From: Prostheceraeus crozeri
Taxonomy: Eukaryota > Platyhelminthes > Polycladida > Euryleptidae
DNA length: 64,000 bases
NCBI GenBank assembly: GCA_907163375.1
Contig: CAJQUW010009239.1
Coordinates: 248,001-312,000 of the forward strand
Direction of reading: 5' to 3'
Shown: positions 34,301 to 47,288 of the stretch, in pieces
How positions within the stretch are numbered: the stretch's first letter is position 1
Layout of the letters: each line of letters starts with the position of its first letter
Notes under the pieces: generated by a model
What the model was told of the DNA's origin: nothing
What the model saw: the letters and a program-made list of their open reading frames with translations, nothing else
Database searches by the model: none
Made by a program: the position numbers and the translations under genes

Positions 34301-36840
34301 AACTCATTGCCAAAATTCGTCGTCAAGAAATCACTTTTAAGTCACAAGCCGCAAGTTTGTTGCCAATGAACATTCGGACTAGCAAGGGACTTAAGGTTAA
34401 TATTGAGTATCAGCGGATCTGGTATGGGCCGTTATTTAGTGAAGTAATTGAATTTCAAGCACGGGTTAGAAGACAACAAGTGATCATGAGTACTGGTGCT
34501 GATGAGTTTTGTCAGTTAAATCTGTAATTTCATTTTTCGGAAGCAGGTTTTGATGGAAAGATAAAATGCTAAATTACAGCTTCTTGTTTACTGTCCCTAC
34601 ATGATGCACTGGAGTGTGAGAATGCTTCGTATTGCTACGTGAAACCATAATAACTCCACGCGCTATTGTTGAGCTGCAAGATCTTTCCTTTTATCAGCAA
34701 AAGTTCAATATTACTTGTTTTGTTTATTCAACAAATCAGTTTCAGTAAGGCATGTTGTCAATATCGTTGCCAAGTGTTTCCCTTTGACGCAAACATAAAA
34801 ATATAATAATTCCTTTACTTGAGAGTATGCAGAGTTCTTGAAAAGTGACAAGTTGATCAATATTCGAAAATTAAATATAAAAGTCAAGTATCTGTAGCAG
34901 ATTTCAGTCGGGGCAGATATCATCAATGGATTGAAGTTTTTCAAGGAAAATCATTTCGGAATAGGTAGATGACAGACATTCTAATAACATTGCCGACTGA
35001 GTGTAGACAGACCTTCCCACAAACGGAAACATGTGTTCTTATTTGGTAGATGTTCGGGACTCAGTCTTATAAAAGCGAGTCTCAAATCAGCGAAAAGTCA
35101 AAAAATACGAATATCAAAACAGCGAAAGAGTGGATCTGAAAAACTGATGGTGTGCAATGTTGAGATGAAATATGTGAGCAATTGCATATTTGCAGACCAT
35201 TCTTAGAACTAAAAATTGCATAACATTGAGAATCGGCAGTTTGAGAATTCGCTCTCTTGACATTTCCATTTCACGACGCGTTAGTACAAGCTAGATTGCC
35301 AAACAGCTCTTTTTAAAAAAATCATTATGGACAAATTCAAGGAGTGAGAAGCAGTGATCGTTCAGCTTTCTGTAAGCACAGGCATAGACGTTCCAGGTGC
35401 ATCTTCTGGGTAAATAATGTCCCGCGTTGTAAGAGAAGTCGCTGAAAAGGAAGCTTCTTACGATTAAAATGTTTGAGATGAATTTCAGTATAGCACTATA
35501 AATCAAACAGCAGTTGATTCTTCATAACTGATTGACTGGATGCAAAAGTCACGCGTTTTACGTCAGAAGTTTTATTTATCACAAATTAAAACAGTTTATC
35601 ATCCAATTGGAATCTATTACTTAACAGGAAGCTATTATTCATTAGATAACACATATTCAAAAATACAGCATTCATGATAAAAAGTTTAAATGGCAGGGAG
35701 ATAGGTATGCAAAATTTTCAGTGTAGTCTGAATAACGGATTAAAAGCAGCATTTTCTAAAAAGGTCATTTGCATACATATGAAAAGTAATTATCTAAGTC
35801 AAGAAAAAAATCAAAATTCAAATTCAAAATAATGTACAAAGGCCTATAAATTTATTCAGGAAGTAAAAGTAGACAAGTTAGCAAATAACCTAAATTTCAT
35901 TAGGATTTATGCATTGTTAAAATTATAACCGAAGATTTTCGGTGAGACCCAAAGCAGCATAACCCTGACAAGTCCATCAGTATGCGTCAAATAATAGTCC
36001 TAAGCCACCTTTTGTAGGTCCCGATATTTCTTAATGGATGCATGCATGCAGTGAAATTCCATCAAATAGATATGGGTCTCCGACTCCGACTCCATCCAGC
36101 CTCTATGGCGTTTATAGCTTGTACCGGTTCGGTTCGGTAAAAAGTTCTGGTTCATAGTTTTTCTGGTACATCTGGCATATGGCTTATAACTTTCTCCTCA
36201 ATTGTCAGGCCTCAGCTCCTGCATTATGCAGGTCTACTCTACTAGCTACTGATGTTTATTTTGTGTTTATGTGTGCTTTTGCATGCATCAGCTGTATGCT
36301 CAGTTTCGGTCGGAGACCTTTTAATCCAGGCTCTCTGAAACTTGAATTTGAGCATTGGGATCGAACTGCGTTTTGCGAGCACAGAGTGTTTGTCTATGAA
36401 GTATGGAGGACAGCCGTTCTTGAGCAGGACAAACAGTGAGGAAGGTTATCTCATTCTGAAGACGTGACGGAGAAAACAAATGTATAGAAAATGCATTCGC
36501 TATGTATTGAAAAAATTGTCAAATCTCAACAGATGCTGTCGGCTACATCTGTTGAATTTGGTGAATTTATCAATAACAGGGTTACTTGTGAAAAGATGAA
36601 GTTTCAGACAAACATGTAGTACTCAAAAATGTTGTCGGAAATATTGAATGATGATACTATCACGGTTCAGGCTCTCTAAGTATTTATGCTTTTATTGCAT
36701 TCGTACACAGTCCGTTTCATAAATAATTAGAAATTAGTTAAAACAGTAACATTTTATAGTAAACAGTAAGTTTTTAACTTTAATTGAATGAATTTGTTTC
36801 CTATATCATATTAAATATTTTTCTTTGTTATATGTTGGCC
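31361..36840. other. About 5.5 kb with nothing recognised
   Basis: The stretch is AT-rich. Frames of up to 113 codons (32626-32967, minus) show no family features. TCTCCGACTCCGACTCCA at 36076-36093 is reminiscent of the GGAGTCGG-rich ends of the hAT at 22535-24820, but it has no partner. Confidence 0.45.
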
Positions 36841-36900
36841 CAGTAAGGACCTAGTCCTTAAAAGGACTGATGGGTGCGTTCCCTAGTAGCCAGATTCGTC

Positions 36901-37897
36901 TCATCTAGGTTCTATTACCTTTCGGATGAGATTAGGCATGCTGCCGATCAAATTTCTGATCATCTGTTGATCAATCTGATTCCACTCCTGCCTCACTAAA
37001 GATCCTAACCGACTCAAATCATTGCCAGGGCAAATTCGTCGACGAACTCGCCGTTTCAAGATAGACCAGACATGTTCGATTGGATTCAAGTCAGAAGACC
37101 TTGCCGGCAAGTCTAAGGTCGCATTCCTACGTCTTTGATACAATTGAGTTGCTCTGACACGATGGCATGGAGCATTGTCATCCATGAAAATCTAGTCAAA
37201 TGATGGATCACCTAAACCGAATGCTAAAGGATAAACATGCTCTTCGAGCACTCGAACGTAGCCTTCGGTGTTCATGTTTCCCTCACAACATGCAGTGAAG
37301 TGCGACCATCACTCCAAATGGCTCTCCAGATGAACAATTTCCTGCAATCGTCCTGACTCCTAGACGTAAAAAACGATCAGGAATGACTTGACCACACTTC
37401 AGTCAAAGGCGTAGACGTCCATCTTTGAATTTTAATCGGACAGCTGCCTCATCCGACCAAACAACACGTGACTACTGATTCTGCCAGTGGCAACGTTTCA
37501 TTGACCACTGTAGTCTCAGTTTCGTGTATCGCTCGGACAGATTCAGCTTCAATGGTATTTTACGACTGGAAAAGTTCAACTCCTTCAGTCGTCTCCAAAC
37601 AGCTATCCTGGAAAGATTTGAACCTGCTTAAAGCTCAGTTAAAGAGGTAGAGGGACCACTATCGACCACACTGGTGATATAGCGATTTGACCAGTGAGAA
37701 GTCAGCCTTGGTCGGCCAGAAAACTTTCCACTACGCTGCTGACAGCCTCTTCGCACCCAAAAGAAAATAGTACTCGTACTTTTGGGGACCTTTAATTGCT
37801 GCGACACAGTGGCAATTGGCCGGACGCTTCGGATCAAAGCCTCAGCTTGACCCCTAAGATAGCCTTTCTGGTAAGCTTTCAGTACAGCAGTTCGCAT
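36901..37897 (-). pseudogene. Tc1-like transposase, decayed
   Basis: At the right (N-terminal) side, 37897-37628, is a helix-turn-helix region: VSQQLKVPKSTSTIFFWVRR and SGRPRLTS, typical of Tc1 DNA-binding domains. The middle (37630-37190) is readable only in pieces in different frames; VWSDEAAVRLKF holds the first catalytic Asp. The C-terminal part (37185-36901) has MDDNAPCHR with the second Asp and ARSSDLNPIEHVW with the Glu, spaced as in DD34E transposases. Multiple stops and frameshifts make it dead. I could not identify the terminal inverted repeats. Confidence 0.82.
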
Positions 37898-37899
37898 GT

Positions 37900-40800
37900 T
37901 ACTGAGAGACAGAAAACAGATGAAATGAATGAATTCGATGTCTTTCGATTACACAGCATTGCTCTCGTCTGCCTAGACAAGCATTCTAGACGATGCACAG
38001 ACACTGATCAACAGTTGCATAGTAAAGAAATCCATCCGTGTGAGAAAATGTGCAACCTGTCAGTTATGCATGCGTGAGAGTGGTGAGTTACGCTTTCTGG
38101 TTAGCGATGAAAATGAGAATTGAATTTCAAACAAATTGCAAAAGATTGAAACCAGTGGCGTCTTCTCCGTACCTGCGAGGCCTTCGGCGCATCCTAAATA
38201 ATAATTTACCAACATTTATAAAAATGAAAAGTGTCATCACTCACTATATTTCATTTAAATTCGATAGCTTCTCGTAGTAGCTGTCCGTCTCAAAATCAGA
38301 CGCTCAACCTCAGAGTGAACAGTTTTGCGCGTGCACGAATCACAGCTGTTTTCTTCTAACGATTAGACACACATGCTAGTCGTGTGTTCAGAAGGAGCGA
38401 AAGAGAGTTGTGTGCGTTTGGGGCAGCAAGCGCACGCGCCCGCACCAATGTTGGCTTTCCCGATAGACAAAATGCTTTGCCTTCTCCAATTTTTACAATG
38501 AAATTCTCCGTTATTCTTGATCGAGGCTCGGTACCTAAATATAGAAAGGGAAGCGCAACCCAATTGTTCCTGTCCTTCGTTTCTCGTCGGAGAGGCCAGT
38601 ACGTCAACAATAGCAGCTGACTGACGTTCAGATAAGACTATGATCAGATGATGAGCGTTCGCCAATGAGTGCAGAGTAATGCATCTGACTCGAACACCCA
38701 GATTCCGTAGAATTCCATGATTTGTTTTTGCGTGATTGATGTGACGCTATGTTTAGTACTGTAGATGAGCTCATAATCACTCCTTTCGTCCGAAGGGAAT
38801 ATACTGAAAAGATGACAGTCGTCAAGCAAGGTAGGCCAACACCTGATTTAAAAATTGAAAGTACTCACAGAGAAAGAAATAAGAGATACATAAGACATTT
38901 TAATGCATCAAAGTTCAAACACATGAATGGCTGACCTGCCGTGAGAACTGTTTCCCTTCCTCCTTTTTTCTCGAGAAAATGTGGTCTGGACAGAGAGGGG
39001 ATATAGTAATCTCAGCTCCTTTAGTAAGGCGGTTAGGCGACATGAGCAATTAACTTCTCATGTGCACATTGACTTGGCATTAAAAAATGTTCGGGAAATT
39101 GTTATTAAAAATTCATTTTTTATGAAAATCAATGTTATAACATAAAAAATGTCTAGTATAGAAACAGTATTCCAATGCCGAGAGAAGGCCTGTGGTCTGG
39201 GAGCACGCGACGCCACTGATTGAAACATTGTTTAGTATGTTGCTATAGTTAGAGTATAGTCGTGACATTTTCACAGGAGCAATTTCAGAACATGAGCTTT
39301 CTAAACATATAAAGTTTGTCGAATTTGGGGCCAACTTTCTATGCGTAATTTGCGTTTACCCATTTCAATTCTTTATGAAACAATCTGTGCGAAGAAATTT
39401 TCTGAAATGCTTTTCTTAAAAAAAGTAAAGAAAAAGTGTTTTTTTAAAGAAAGTGCTATTTTATAAATCAAAGTGAAAAATTTCATCATTCCAATGTGTA
39501 TCTATGAAAGTGATCGATTTAGTACCGCTCGCGTCCTCGCATGTATAAGTTGCTGCTGTCACACGGCTCCATGTGCATTCGCAGAAACTCGTTGACGACT
39601 GACTGAATTAACTAAGTTTTACACATTCGAAACAATGAAGCTAACAAATCAGTATAATTTGACATTCATTTGATTATCACAAAGATTGCAAAGAGCACAG
39701 CAACTGGCACTCTGCAATTTTCACGATTAGTTATCAGCCGCACGGCTAGGCCAAGATAAACAAACGTAGAACAATCTGATGTGCAGTCATTCAGCTTGTT
39801 CAGCCATTCTAGATGTTTTAAGCTAATTTGGGCCATTCCGAACCGTGCTGACGAGCCCTTCTTCAGGCGACGCAGCGTCTGCGGCTGCCAAGAAATATTT
39901 GTACTGAAATTGTTCAGGTCTGAGGACATTTTCTATTCAATTGACTGACTATATATGACCACTGATTCTGGCATTTATAGCCCCAGAACTTGCATTGTGT
40001 AGGGCATAGAGAGGCTGCTGTACAAGAACTGTATTGATAAGGACTGTACAGAAATGAACACTGGTATATTTGACTAGAAATATTCATGATGAAGTGGGAG
40101 AATGTCGTTGGATATAATCGCGATAATACTGTCAAAAAGTAAGACAAGGGAAATTTTCTTCCTTTCCTTCGTATTTTAAAAGTGTAGCCTATTGTTGGAC
40201 CTTCTGCATAGGGAGATGTTCATTATCAAAATAATTCACCTCAGTCAATAACATGGTGCAAGAGTGATTCGGATGCGACGTTTGGCAATATATGTACATG
40301 AACAGTGCAGATGGTGTCATGAATGACATTTTGTTATCCGATTAAGATGAAAATGTATTGACTTGAGCAGGTGAAGGAAAGTTCACGTCGTGCCATATTC
40401 ATGATGATTCCACAAACGTAATAAAGACATTGAAGGAATAAGACTCAGAGCAAGGAAGCTATCAATGAAATTCAATGGCAATTGTTGATTATGATTCAAT
40501 CATGCATAGGAATTAGTATTACATAAGCTTCCTTATTTGTCATGTGACTATCGGTCAAGAGTATCACCAAGAATTGTTTTGCCTTAAGACGCCAGATTTA
40601 GCTGATACGAGTTCACAAACATCTGATGATTTGCTAGCTAGGAGTCCCTCATACACATTATCAACTTGAGAATCTTAGGTTTGTAGGATATTTGATACCA
40701 GACGACCTTCGAGAATCAAACTTAAGGAGAAAATGACTATGCAAGAGATAAACAACAACAGAGTAGATTAGATCATTCATGAAAAGATGACTGAAGGCTG

Positions 40801-41040
40801 CCCACGAATTTGGATTGAGGTATGAATACAGGACTATTTCCAGTATATCATCTTTTTATTTCCTGTTAATTGATGTTTTGTTTAAACGAGAAGTTGCCTA
40901 ATTAGATTATGGCTACATTATGTGAATCACAAATCGCAACAGATTGTATGTCACGTGCAAAATTTCAAATAAAAGGATTTTTTAACAATAATGTTTGGCT
41001 TAAAGTTAAATAATCAAGTATTAAATATCAATATTAATTG
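37900..41040. other. About 3.1 kb with no recognised gene
   Basis: A GC-richer patch at 38290-38620 has overlapping open frames of ~80-100 codons on both strands, but none resembles a family I know. The rest is AT-rich. Confidence 0.4.
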
Positions 41041-41044
41041 TAAT

Positions 41045-41131
41045 TAATATCTCGCATTCATGCTCATGGCCACACGATTTCCATTATTGTGGCCTATCTG
41101 ATCAATAAACGCTAATTATTATTATTATTAA
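41045..41131 (+). mobile_element. 3' end of a LINE, plus strand
   Basis: ATCAATAAACGCT followed by (ATT)n at 41115-41131 has the same form as the 3' end of the LINE at 11517-14829 (AATAAACACT then (ATT)n). No RT sequence remains upstream, so it would be a severely 5'-truncated copy. Confidence 0.45.
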
Positions 41132-42310
41132 ATATTAAGTAGATTAATAAGAATATTTTACCAAAATCATGTTGTAACATGGTCGCACCTGATCCCTCTA
41201 GTGGGAACGTGATGTCTAAAAACACTATGATTTAAATTTTATTTTATGCCAATTGCCTTATTTTTTTACAAATGGCTGACAAGTGAGTTCCACAAACATG
41301 TTTTGGCATCGCTCACATTGATTTAATGCAAGACCGCTCAGTGGCGATATTTTTGTCTATGAAGATACGACGCTGTTGCTCTTCTTACCACCCCTGCGAT
41401 CAGTTTACAGGCGGAAAGTGTAAGGCAGCTTAGAATTACCAGGGGGAAAGTTGCAATTATTAGAATTGACTCTTACTTTCTGTGTTATTCACTTTCCCCT
41501 TCTTAACGCTAAAGTTACAATGCTGAGATACCGAGGTTTGTGGTTTCTAGGAGACTTTGTACATGCCTCTTTTTTCCACAGGAGAAATCTACTAACAGCG
41601 GTTTTCAACAACCCATTCGTTCTCTCGTCCCTGACTTTGGTTAGATGTTATAATAGCCAAAGTGCAAAATCAGATATGTGTCTGACTATGACTGTGTGAG
41701 ATGACAGCCTTCAAATTAGCCCACGAACTTGGTTGACAGAGAGAAGAACCTTTTGTATTTCATGGAACGAAATGCATATTTCTTAACTGTGAAGGTATCG
41801 ACTGACAAATGCATCGTTCCGACTGCTGATGTATACTTCCACCGCTCAACTGTAGTCTAGAAGTTTAGAAATTCCAGACAAAGCATGGCTTTATGAATAC
41901 ACACCTCTGGTCGATAGTCATGTCAGCGCCATAGTCTTTCAAATCATCGACGATTGCATTCGTAGTGTGAATATGCCCGCAGCTTCGCACCCTGTTATTC
42001 ACAAAATCCCAAATGAGTACTAGAAAGGGTACTGCACCTGAGGACTAACTACGACTAAGAAATGAGTCCCACGCTCTAGAATTCTTTGAGTGTGAAAATA
42101 TCAGCAATCATTCTAGAACTCTTTGAGTTTGAAAGCACAGTACTTAATTCGCACTCGTTTTAGTACTCATGTAGTGAATTGCATGGGACAAGCACATCCA
42201 CTAAATTGAAAGATGCCATGCGGCACATCTAACCCGCTAGATCCCATGTGAACATCCATCTAAGAACTCCTTTGGCAATTAAGCACAAATGCATTCGGAT
42301 CAAGAAATAT
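41132..42310. other. No gene recognised
   Basis: A local duplication (TCTAGAATTCTTTGAGTGTG near 42077 and TCTAGAACTCTTTGAGTTTG near 42112) is the only feature seen. Confidence 0.45.
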
Positions 42311-42522
42311 GCACAAGACTCAGAGAGCAGTTGGTGAAGTGGGTAAACGTTGGCAGGACTCAAGGCACAGTCGAAAGGATGGAAAACTTTTAGCAGGACT
42401 CAAAGCATTGTCGGAGAGGATGGAAAGCGGTGGCAGGACTCAAGGCATAGACGGAAAGGATAGCGAACGTTGGCAGGACGCAAGCATAGTCAGAGAGAAA
42501 AGTAAGCGCGTTGACAGTAGGA
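42311..42522. repeat. 40 bp minisatellite, about 5 units
   Basis: The core GCAGGACTCAAGGCA recurs at about 42353, 42393, 42433 and 42473 (degenerate in the last), preceded by a diverged unit from 42311. An 80-codon plus-strand frame (42309-42551) runs through it with repeated W/Q/D/S-rich segments, but 40 is not a multiple of three, so its peptide is not truly periodic and the frame is probably fortuitous. Confidence 0.8.
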
Positions 42523-43277
42523 GCAAAGAACGTCGAGCAGGCCAACACTAGTAGTGACTATGGAGACGACGTTGTGAAGTGTCACGTGATGTTATGACAA
42601 TGCAGGGAGCACCCCCATCGATGCATCGCTATTGTCCTACGCTTGTATGTCCTTCCCTTTATTTAATGAGTCACTGCTATATTTGATATATATTGATATT
42701 TCATCAGAATAGTATTTAGTAAGCATTTTAGTACTTCTGTGAATTTTAGTTCGGTAATTTTAGTACTTCTTCATTCAGTACTCCGATTGATACTTGAATA
42801 GGACTTCATGATTTACAGTTGAGCGTATTAGTTTATCGCCCGATTGCTTCATTGTCGTACACAACGACCTCGTCAAACAGCACAATCTCACAGGCATTTG
42901 GAAGTTGATCAGCTTTGGCGAAGATCCCTGTGGCTTGTAGGCTTAAATTGTCAAGAGAATTCAAGGCAATGGCCTATTTGCGATAACCGGGATTACAAGG
43001 CAAAAAGTCTCTCCTGATGATTACAATCTCCAACAGGATGCTAAGCACTCAACTGCCGTTGGTTGAGAGGAGCATTCCTATATTGAAAAACATCTTGATA
43101 GACAACAGAAATTTTTGTCCCAAAAACATTCGTATTTCTTTAGTTCTCAATTTTAAATCATCAACGTAAATAATCGAATGCATGATCAATAAATGCAAAT
43201 CATCTCAATAAAAATCTTTTTGTCTTTTTGTTGTGAATTCATTTGCGATCGGGTCCCGTAAGTCACCGTGTGTCCCA
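42523..43277. other. No gene recognised
   Basis: Nothing seen apart from short frames. GGGTCCCGTAAGTCAC at 43250-43265 is a near copy of the sequence around the adjacent mariner end (TGTCCCATAAGTCAC, 43271-43284). Confidence 0.45.
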
Positions 43278-43279
43278 TA

Positions 43280-44657
43280 AGTCACGCAAATTCTAAATTG
43301 GCTCCCATTTCCTGAATTTATATAGTAGAGACTCGCGGTTTTTGTAAACTGAAGCCGAAACTGAGGGTTTTATATGGCATACTGCTTTATTATGCTGGGG
43401 TCTTCCTCCGATTATTATACATAGTATTTTATAACCTTTAATTATCGTCACATATTGCTTGAAGTACACTATTTCTTACGTTCTTAAGACATCAAGACAT
43501 CTATTGATTAGTGTTGTAAACACAATCGCAGTTCACTGATCAAGTATCATGCTATTGTTGTGTTCAACATCTAATAAACGCACGTGTGGTGGTGAATTGT
43601 ATTCACTTTGATTCGTACTGTGGTAATTTAATGCCTTCGATCAGTCATAACTTACCGGTAGACTTCGACACGCATGGATCTCGAAACACGAATTGAACTT
43701 GTTGAGCTCTTTTTTTTCTAATGGCAAATCTGCTTCAGCAGCTCTACGACTTTATAAGTCTACTCATGGCTGTCGTCGTGATCCTTTTAATGTGTCTACC
43801 ATCACACGTCTCATTCAGCGATTCAAGGAGACCGGGTCTGTGGCAGACAAGTCACGTTCGGGTCGACCAAGCTTTGAGGATGATAGAGTGTCAGCAGTCG
43901 AAGAGGAGTTGGAAACGCAACAAGTAAACCCAGAACGAGGATCCGCCAGTTGCAGATCGATCTCTCATCAAACTGGAGTTCTTGAGACTAGTGTTTAGCG
44001 GATCTTACGGAACAGATTGAACCTCTATCCATATCGCATTCAGACCAACAAGATGCTCTCCGACTGTGACAAAGAAAGGCGGGTTATCTTCGCAAGATTC
44101 CTGCTCTCCGGTGCTGTAGATCTTGAGTCGATCCTATGGACTGATGAGTCCTACTTCTCCATCGCCGTTAGACTATTACTTCTGCAGCGTTGTAAAGGAC
44201 CGTGTGTATCATTGCTTAACCCCAACAAGTCTCGACGAATTGCAAGACCGAATCACTATGGTGATTGAAGCAATTGATCCCGATGAGCTGAGAAGATCTG
44301 TTCTCCATCTGCCTTCGAGATTACAGAAAGTGATTGAGTGTGAAGGAGGACCTATTGAACATTGCCTCAAATCGAACATTGCCTTTCTTTTTGCAGATAT
44401 TGGATCTTGTTGCATTTTGTTGCGTAGTATCTTGTTGTTATAATCTCTTATCATTCTTGTTATCAACAAAATATAATTGCATACTGCATTTCTTTGTTAT
44501 TTTTTTGTTTCAGAAATGGGAAATATTGTTTAGAAGTATTATACATAAAGCAGTATACCATATAAAACCCCACCGTTTCGGCTTCAGTCTACAAAAAACC
44601 GCGAGTCTGTACTATATAAATTCAGGAAATGGGAGCCAATTTAGAATTTGCGTGACT
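43280..44657 (+). mobile_element. Mariner-like (IS630/Tc1/mariner) element, internally deleted
   Basis: Long inverted repeats of about 110 bp (43280-43390 and 44545-44657) begin AGTCACGCAAATTCTAAATT and are bordered by TA on both sides (43278-43279 and 44658-44659), the TA target of this superfamily. The repeats are ~90% alike by eye. They enclose a transposase remnant on the plus strand. Total 1378 bp. Confidence 0.85.
43675..44440 (+). pseudogene. Mariner-like transposase remnant with both later catalytic residues deleted
   Basis: The start ATG at 43675 gives MDLETRIELVELF. An 8-T run at 43709-43716 shifts the frame. Helix-turn-helix sequence follows (NGKSASAALRLYKSTHG, ITRLIQRFKETGSVADK, SGRPS), like the DUF4817 head of many mariner-like proteins. 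One stop occurs near 43996; the same frame then continues with LNLYPYRIQ and ILWTDESYF, which carries the first catalytic Asp. The next readable segment, LDYYFCSVVKDRVYH followed by SLDELQDRI and CEGGPIEH, is the C-terminal end. The block with the second and third catalytic residues is gone. Confidence 0.82.
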
Positions 44658-44659
44658 TA

Positions 44660-46184
44660 TAGTGCAATATGAAAATTCAGGAATTTTGTAGGTACAAAAA
44701 TATAGTCAAAATTTTCAGATTTTGGGGTACAAATAACGGATTTTAAGATACAGAAAACATTGCCCTAGGGATCACTATTGCATGCACCTACGAATGACAA
44801 TGCGCGTGAATGTAGTACACGTAGATCGCATGCCTACATCCTTCGCTGGCAAGGGAAATCGTTCGAATTTGCTGCCACAGAGAATTGCAGAATTGATAAA
44901 TATAATGAAAAGTGAATGTACTGATTATATGCTTGAATACAGCAAAGGAAAATATATAGCAGCTGAATATGGATCCAAGAAAGATAGCAAATACAACTAT
45001 GTAGCTTAGATGATCTATTGATAAAATTCGAAAGAGAATTAATGATCACATGATGAATGTCACGAAATGCTAGGCTAGAATAGAAATATTCCTGACCCAT
45101 AGTTCAATTCTATATTCAAAAAGAAGCCAATTAACTACATCTTGGACCGAAAAGTATCCATGCTTTTTTCTATATACTCAATACGGGCCTCCCTCAGTAA
45201 TGAATCCGGGTTACGCCTATGCTTTAGAGAAATGCAGCATCCTGGGAATCATAGCATTCATTCTCTGAAGGATGCCAGATTGTAGATTCAATACATCGAC
45301 GACAACATTCATTTTTCTCATCGATTGCGAACAAGCAACCGGTAATTACGGACGTAGTTCTTGCAACAGTATCGTAGGATTTTCATCATGCTCAAGGAAT
45401 CAAGATTGATTGGATTGACAAGTCATTTCCTAGTAGTTTTCAGTTGTAGTTAAAAATGAAAAGTGTCCATTGTAAAGTCTTACTTGGATACACCTGAGAA
45501 ATCAAGAAGTAATAAGTCTTCGTCATCTATTACATCATTGCTATGAGCTGCATAGGTCATTTGTTCAATGAATATTTCAAAAGTAGATCCTACTCATTTA
45601 CTCCAGTCAGCCAAATCTTTAACAGTTAACATTGCAGCAACTCTGAAAGCTTAGATTACGTCGTGCAGAAGAAAAGTGATTGAAAGAGAAATGCCTGAAT
45701 ATAAGTCTGAAAATTTACATCAAACTAAATTTCTAATGTTGTATCATGACTTACATCCCTTTTTATAAATGTATATCTTGAACTATGTAGTTCAATATTG
45801 AAACAAAGTCTCTCCCTTTGTATTCAAGGCTCTATACTGGGATTTTTTCGTAACTTTATGAAAGTGGCATTCCATTTGTATATGTCTAAACTTATCTCGT
45901 CTACTTGAAGTAGAATAGAGATATTCTATACGAGTCTAGGTTGTAAAAGATAATAATTGAAATTGTAGAAACATTTATTGACAAGCACTTTTCAAGCAAC
46001 TAATGAATACTTTAAAAAATAGCATCTCTAACTTCAAGCGCGACATTCTTGTCTGTCGCAGTTCATTGTAGCTATTACTGCCAGGTCTCCTAAAGCTACA
46101 AACTGTGCGCACGTAGTCAGTTAGTTACGAATCGCAATTTCCAGCATTTACTGATTACAATTAAATGTGAGAATTGTTAAGCTA
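44660..46184. other. No gene recognised
   Basis: There is a 75-codon frame at 44782-45009 and other short frames, without motifs. Confidence 0.45.
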
Positions 46185-46191
46185 ATGATCA

Positions 46192-46830
46192 ATGAATCGG
46201 GATTACATACAGTATAACGATTTTATTTATCGCCAAATCAAAGGCTGTCCGATGGGGGATCGATTCTCCCCTCCCTTTGCTATTATTTATATGTACCACA
46301 TCGAACAAAAGGCCCTTGAGATCTTGAAATCGAACTTTAAAATAATCCCACAACTTTATGCTCGGCACATTGATGATATCATCATTGGCCCGTTTCACAA
46401 AAATGATAGTTATAGCATCAATACCATAACTGAAGTTTTTAACTCTATCTCGGAAGACATAAAATTCACCACAGAAGTTCCCAAGGAAGAATATCTAAAC
46501 TTTTTAGATATTAGTATTCGAGTAAATAACAATGAGATAGAATATAAATGGTACACCAAAGAAATGCACTCTGGTATCTCTCTTAACAAACACAGCTGGG
46601 TCCTACATCATGTAAAATCGAACTACATCAAGAATAGCCAAACTAATGTAGCTATTAGATGTTCGGACCAAAATAAAAAGCATGAAGCTATGACGAGCCT
46701 TAACAACCGATTTAGACAAAATGGCTTTTCGAATCGTGACATAAATAAAAAAACCAAATATAAAAAAATTAGCGAAGCATTTGTTCCTTGCACTATAAAC
46801 TTTGTTTGTGATAGCTGTAGCAGAAATTAA
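46192..46830 (+). pseudogene. Penelope-like reverse transcriptase, palm to thumb
   Basis: The sequence begins with DFIYRQIKGCPMGDRFSPPFA, the PMG-SP motif of Penelope RT. YARHIDDIIIG is the catalytic box (usually Y-R-Y-DD), and FTTEVPKEEYLNFLDISI and SGISLNKHSWVLHHVK follow, both conserved in this family. These RTs are related to telomerase. The first catalytic Asp region is missing through 5' truncation. The stop at 46828-46830 is caused by a shift; the adjoining frame continues into the nuclease. Confidence 0.87.
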
Positions 46831-47288
46831 ATAAACTTGCTAAACAATGTGATCTCCCTATCAAAATCATCAGCAAACCTGGTCCCACTTTAGAGACAGT
46901 TATTAATAAAAGAAATCGTAATAATAAGAAACCCAATTCTTGTCATCTCTGCTCTCTTTTACCACAAAACTATTCTTGTGGTGACCGGTTTTTAGTTTAT
47001 AAGCTGAAATGTAATTTATGTGATGATTTTTATATAGGTCAAACTAACCGCCCATTTACCAAACGCTATAATGAGCATAGAAGAGATTTAATCAATAAGA
47101 ACAAAAGAAATGCCCTTTACAAACACGGTATAAAAGTGCACCAGTTCAGTGACATTTCCATCTCTCACTTCGACATCGATATTATGGACAAAAGTCATAG
47201 CGCAGTGGACTGCAGACTGACCGAAGCTCGATTGATTAAATCTCTTGCACCAGCCATTAACCGCAAATACGAGCTCCCAAATTTCTAA
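46821..47288 (+). pseudogene. GIY-YIG endonuclease domain of the Penelope-like element
   Basis: The frame has no ATG near its beginning because it is the downstream continuation of the RT protein after a shift. A linker holds CHLC, then YSCGDRFLVYKLKCNLC with a Cys pair, FYIGQTNRPFTKRYNEHRRD (the YIG motif and catalytic Arg) and, near the end, LTEARLIKSLAPAINRKYE (catalytic Glu and C-terminal Asn-Arg). It would nick DNA to start integration. Apart from the fused frame it appears intact to its stop at 47286-47288. Confidence 0.87.

Larger units (their letters stand above)
46185..47288 (+). mobile_element. Penelope-like element, 5'-truncated, with GIY-YIG endonuclease
   Basis: Reverse transcriptase palm sequence is followed by a GIY-YIG nuclease, the domain pair of Penelope-like retroelements. 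Everything upstream of the RT palm is missing; the frame breaks at a stop just before 46192. A one-base shift near 46822 separates the two domains. No terminal repeats were identified. The 3' boundary is unknown and may lie beyond 47288. Confidence 0.88.

Noticed and set aside
38356-38665. Overlapping open frames on both strands in a GC-richer patch
   Set aside because: No known domain or splice context; composition probably explains the open frames.
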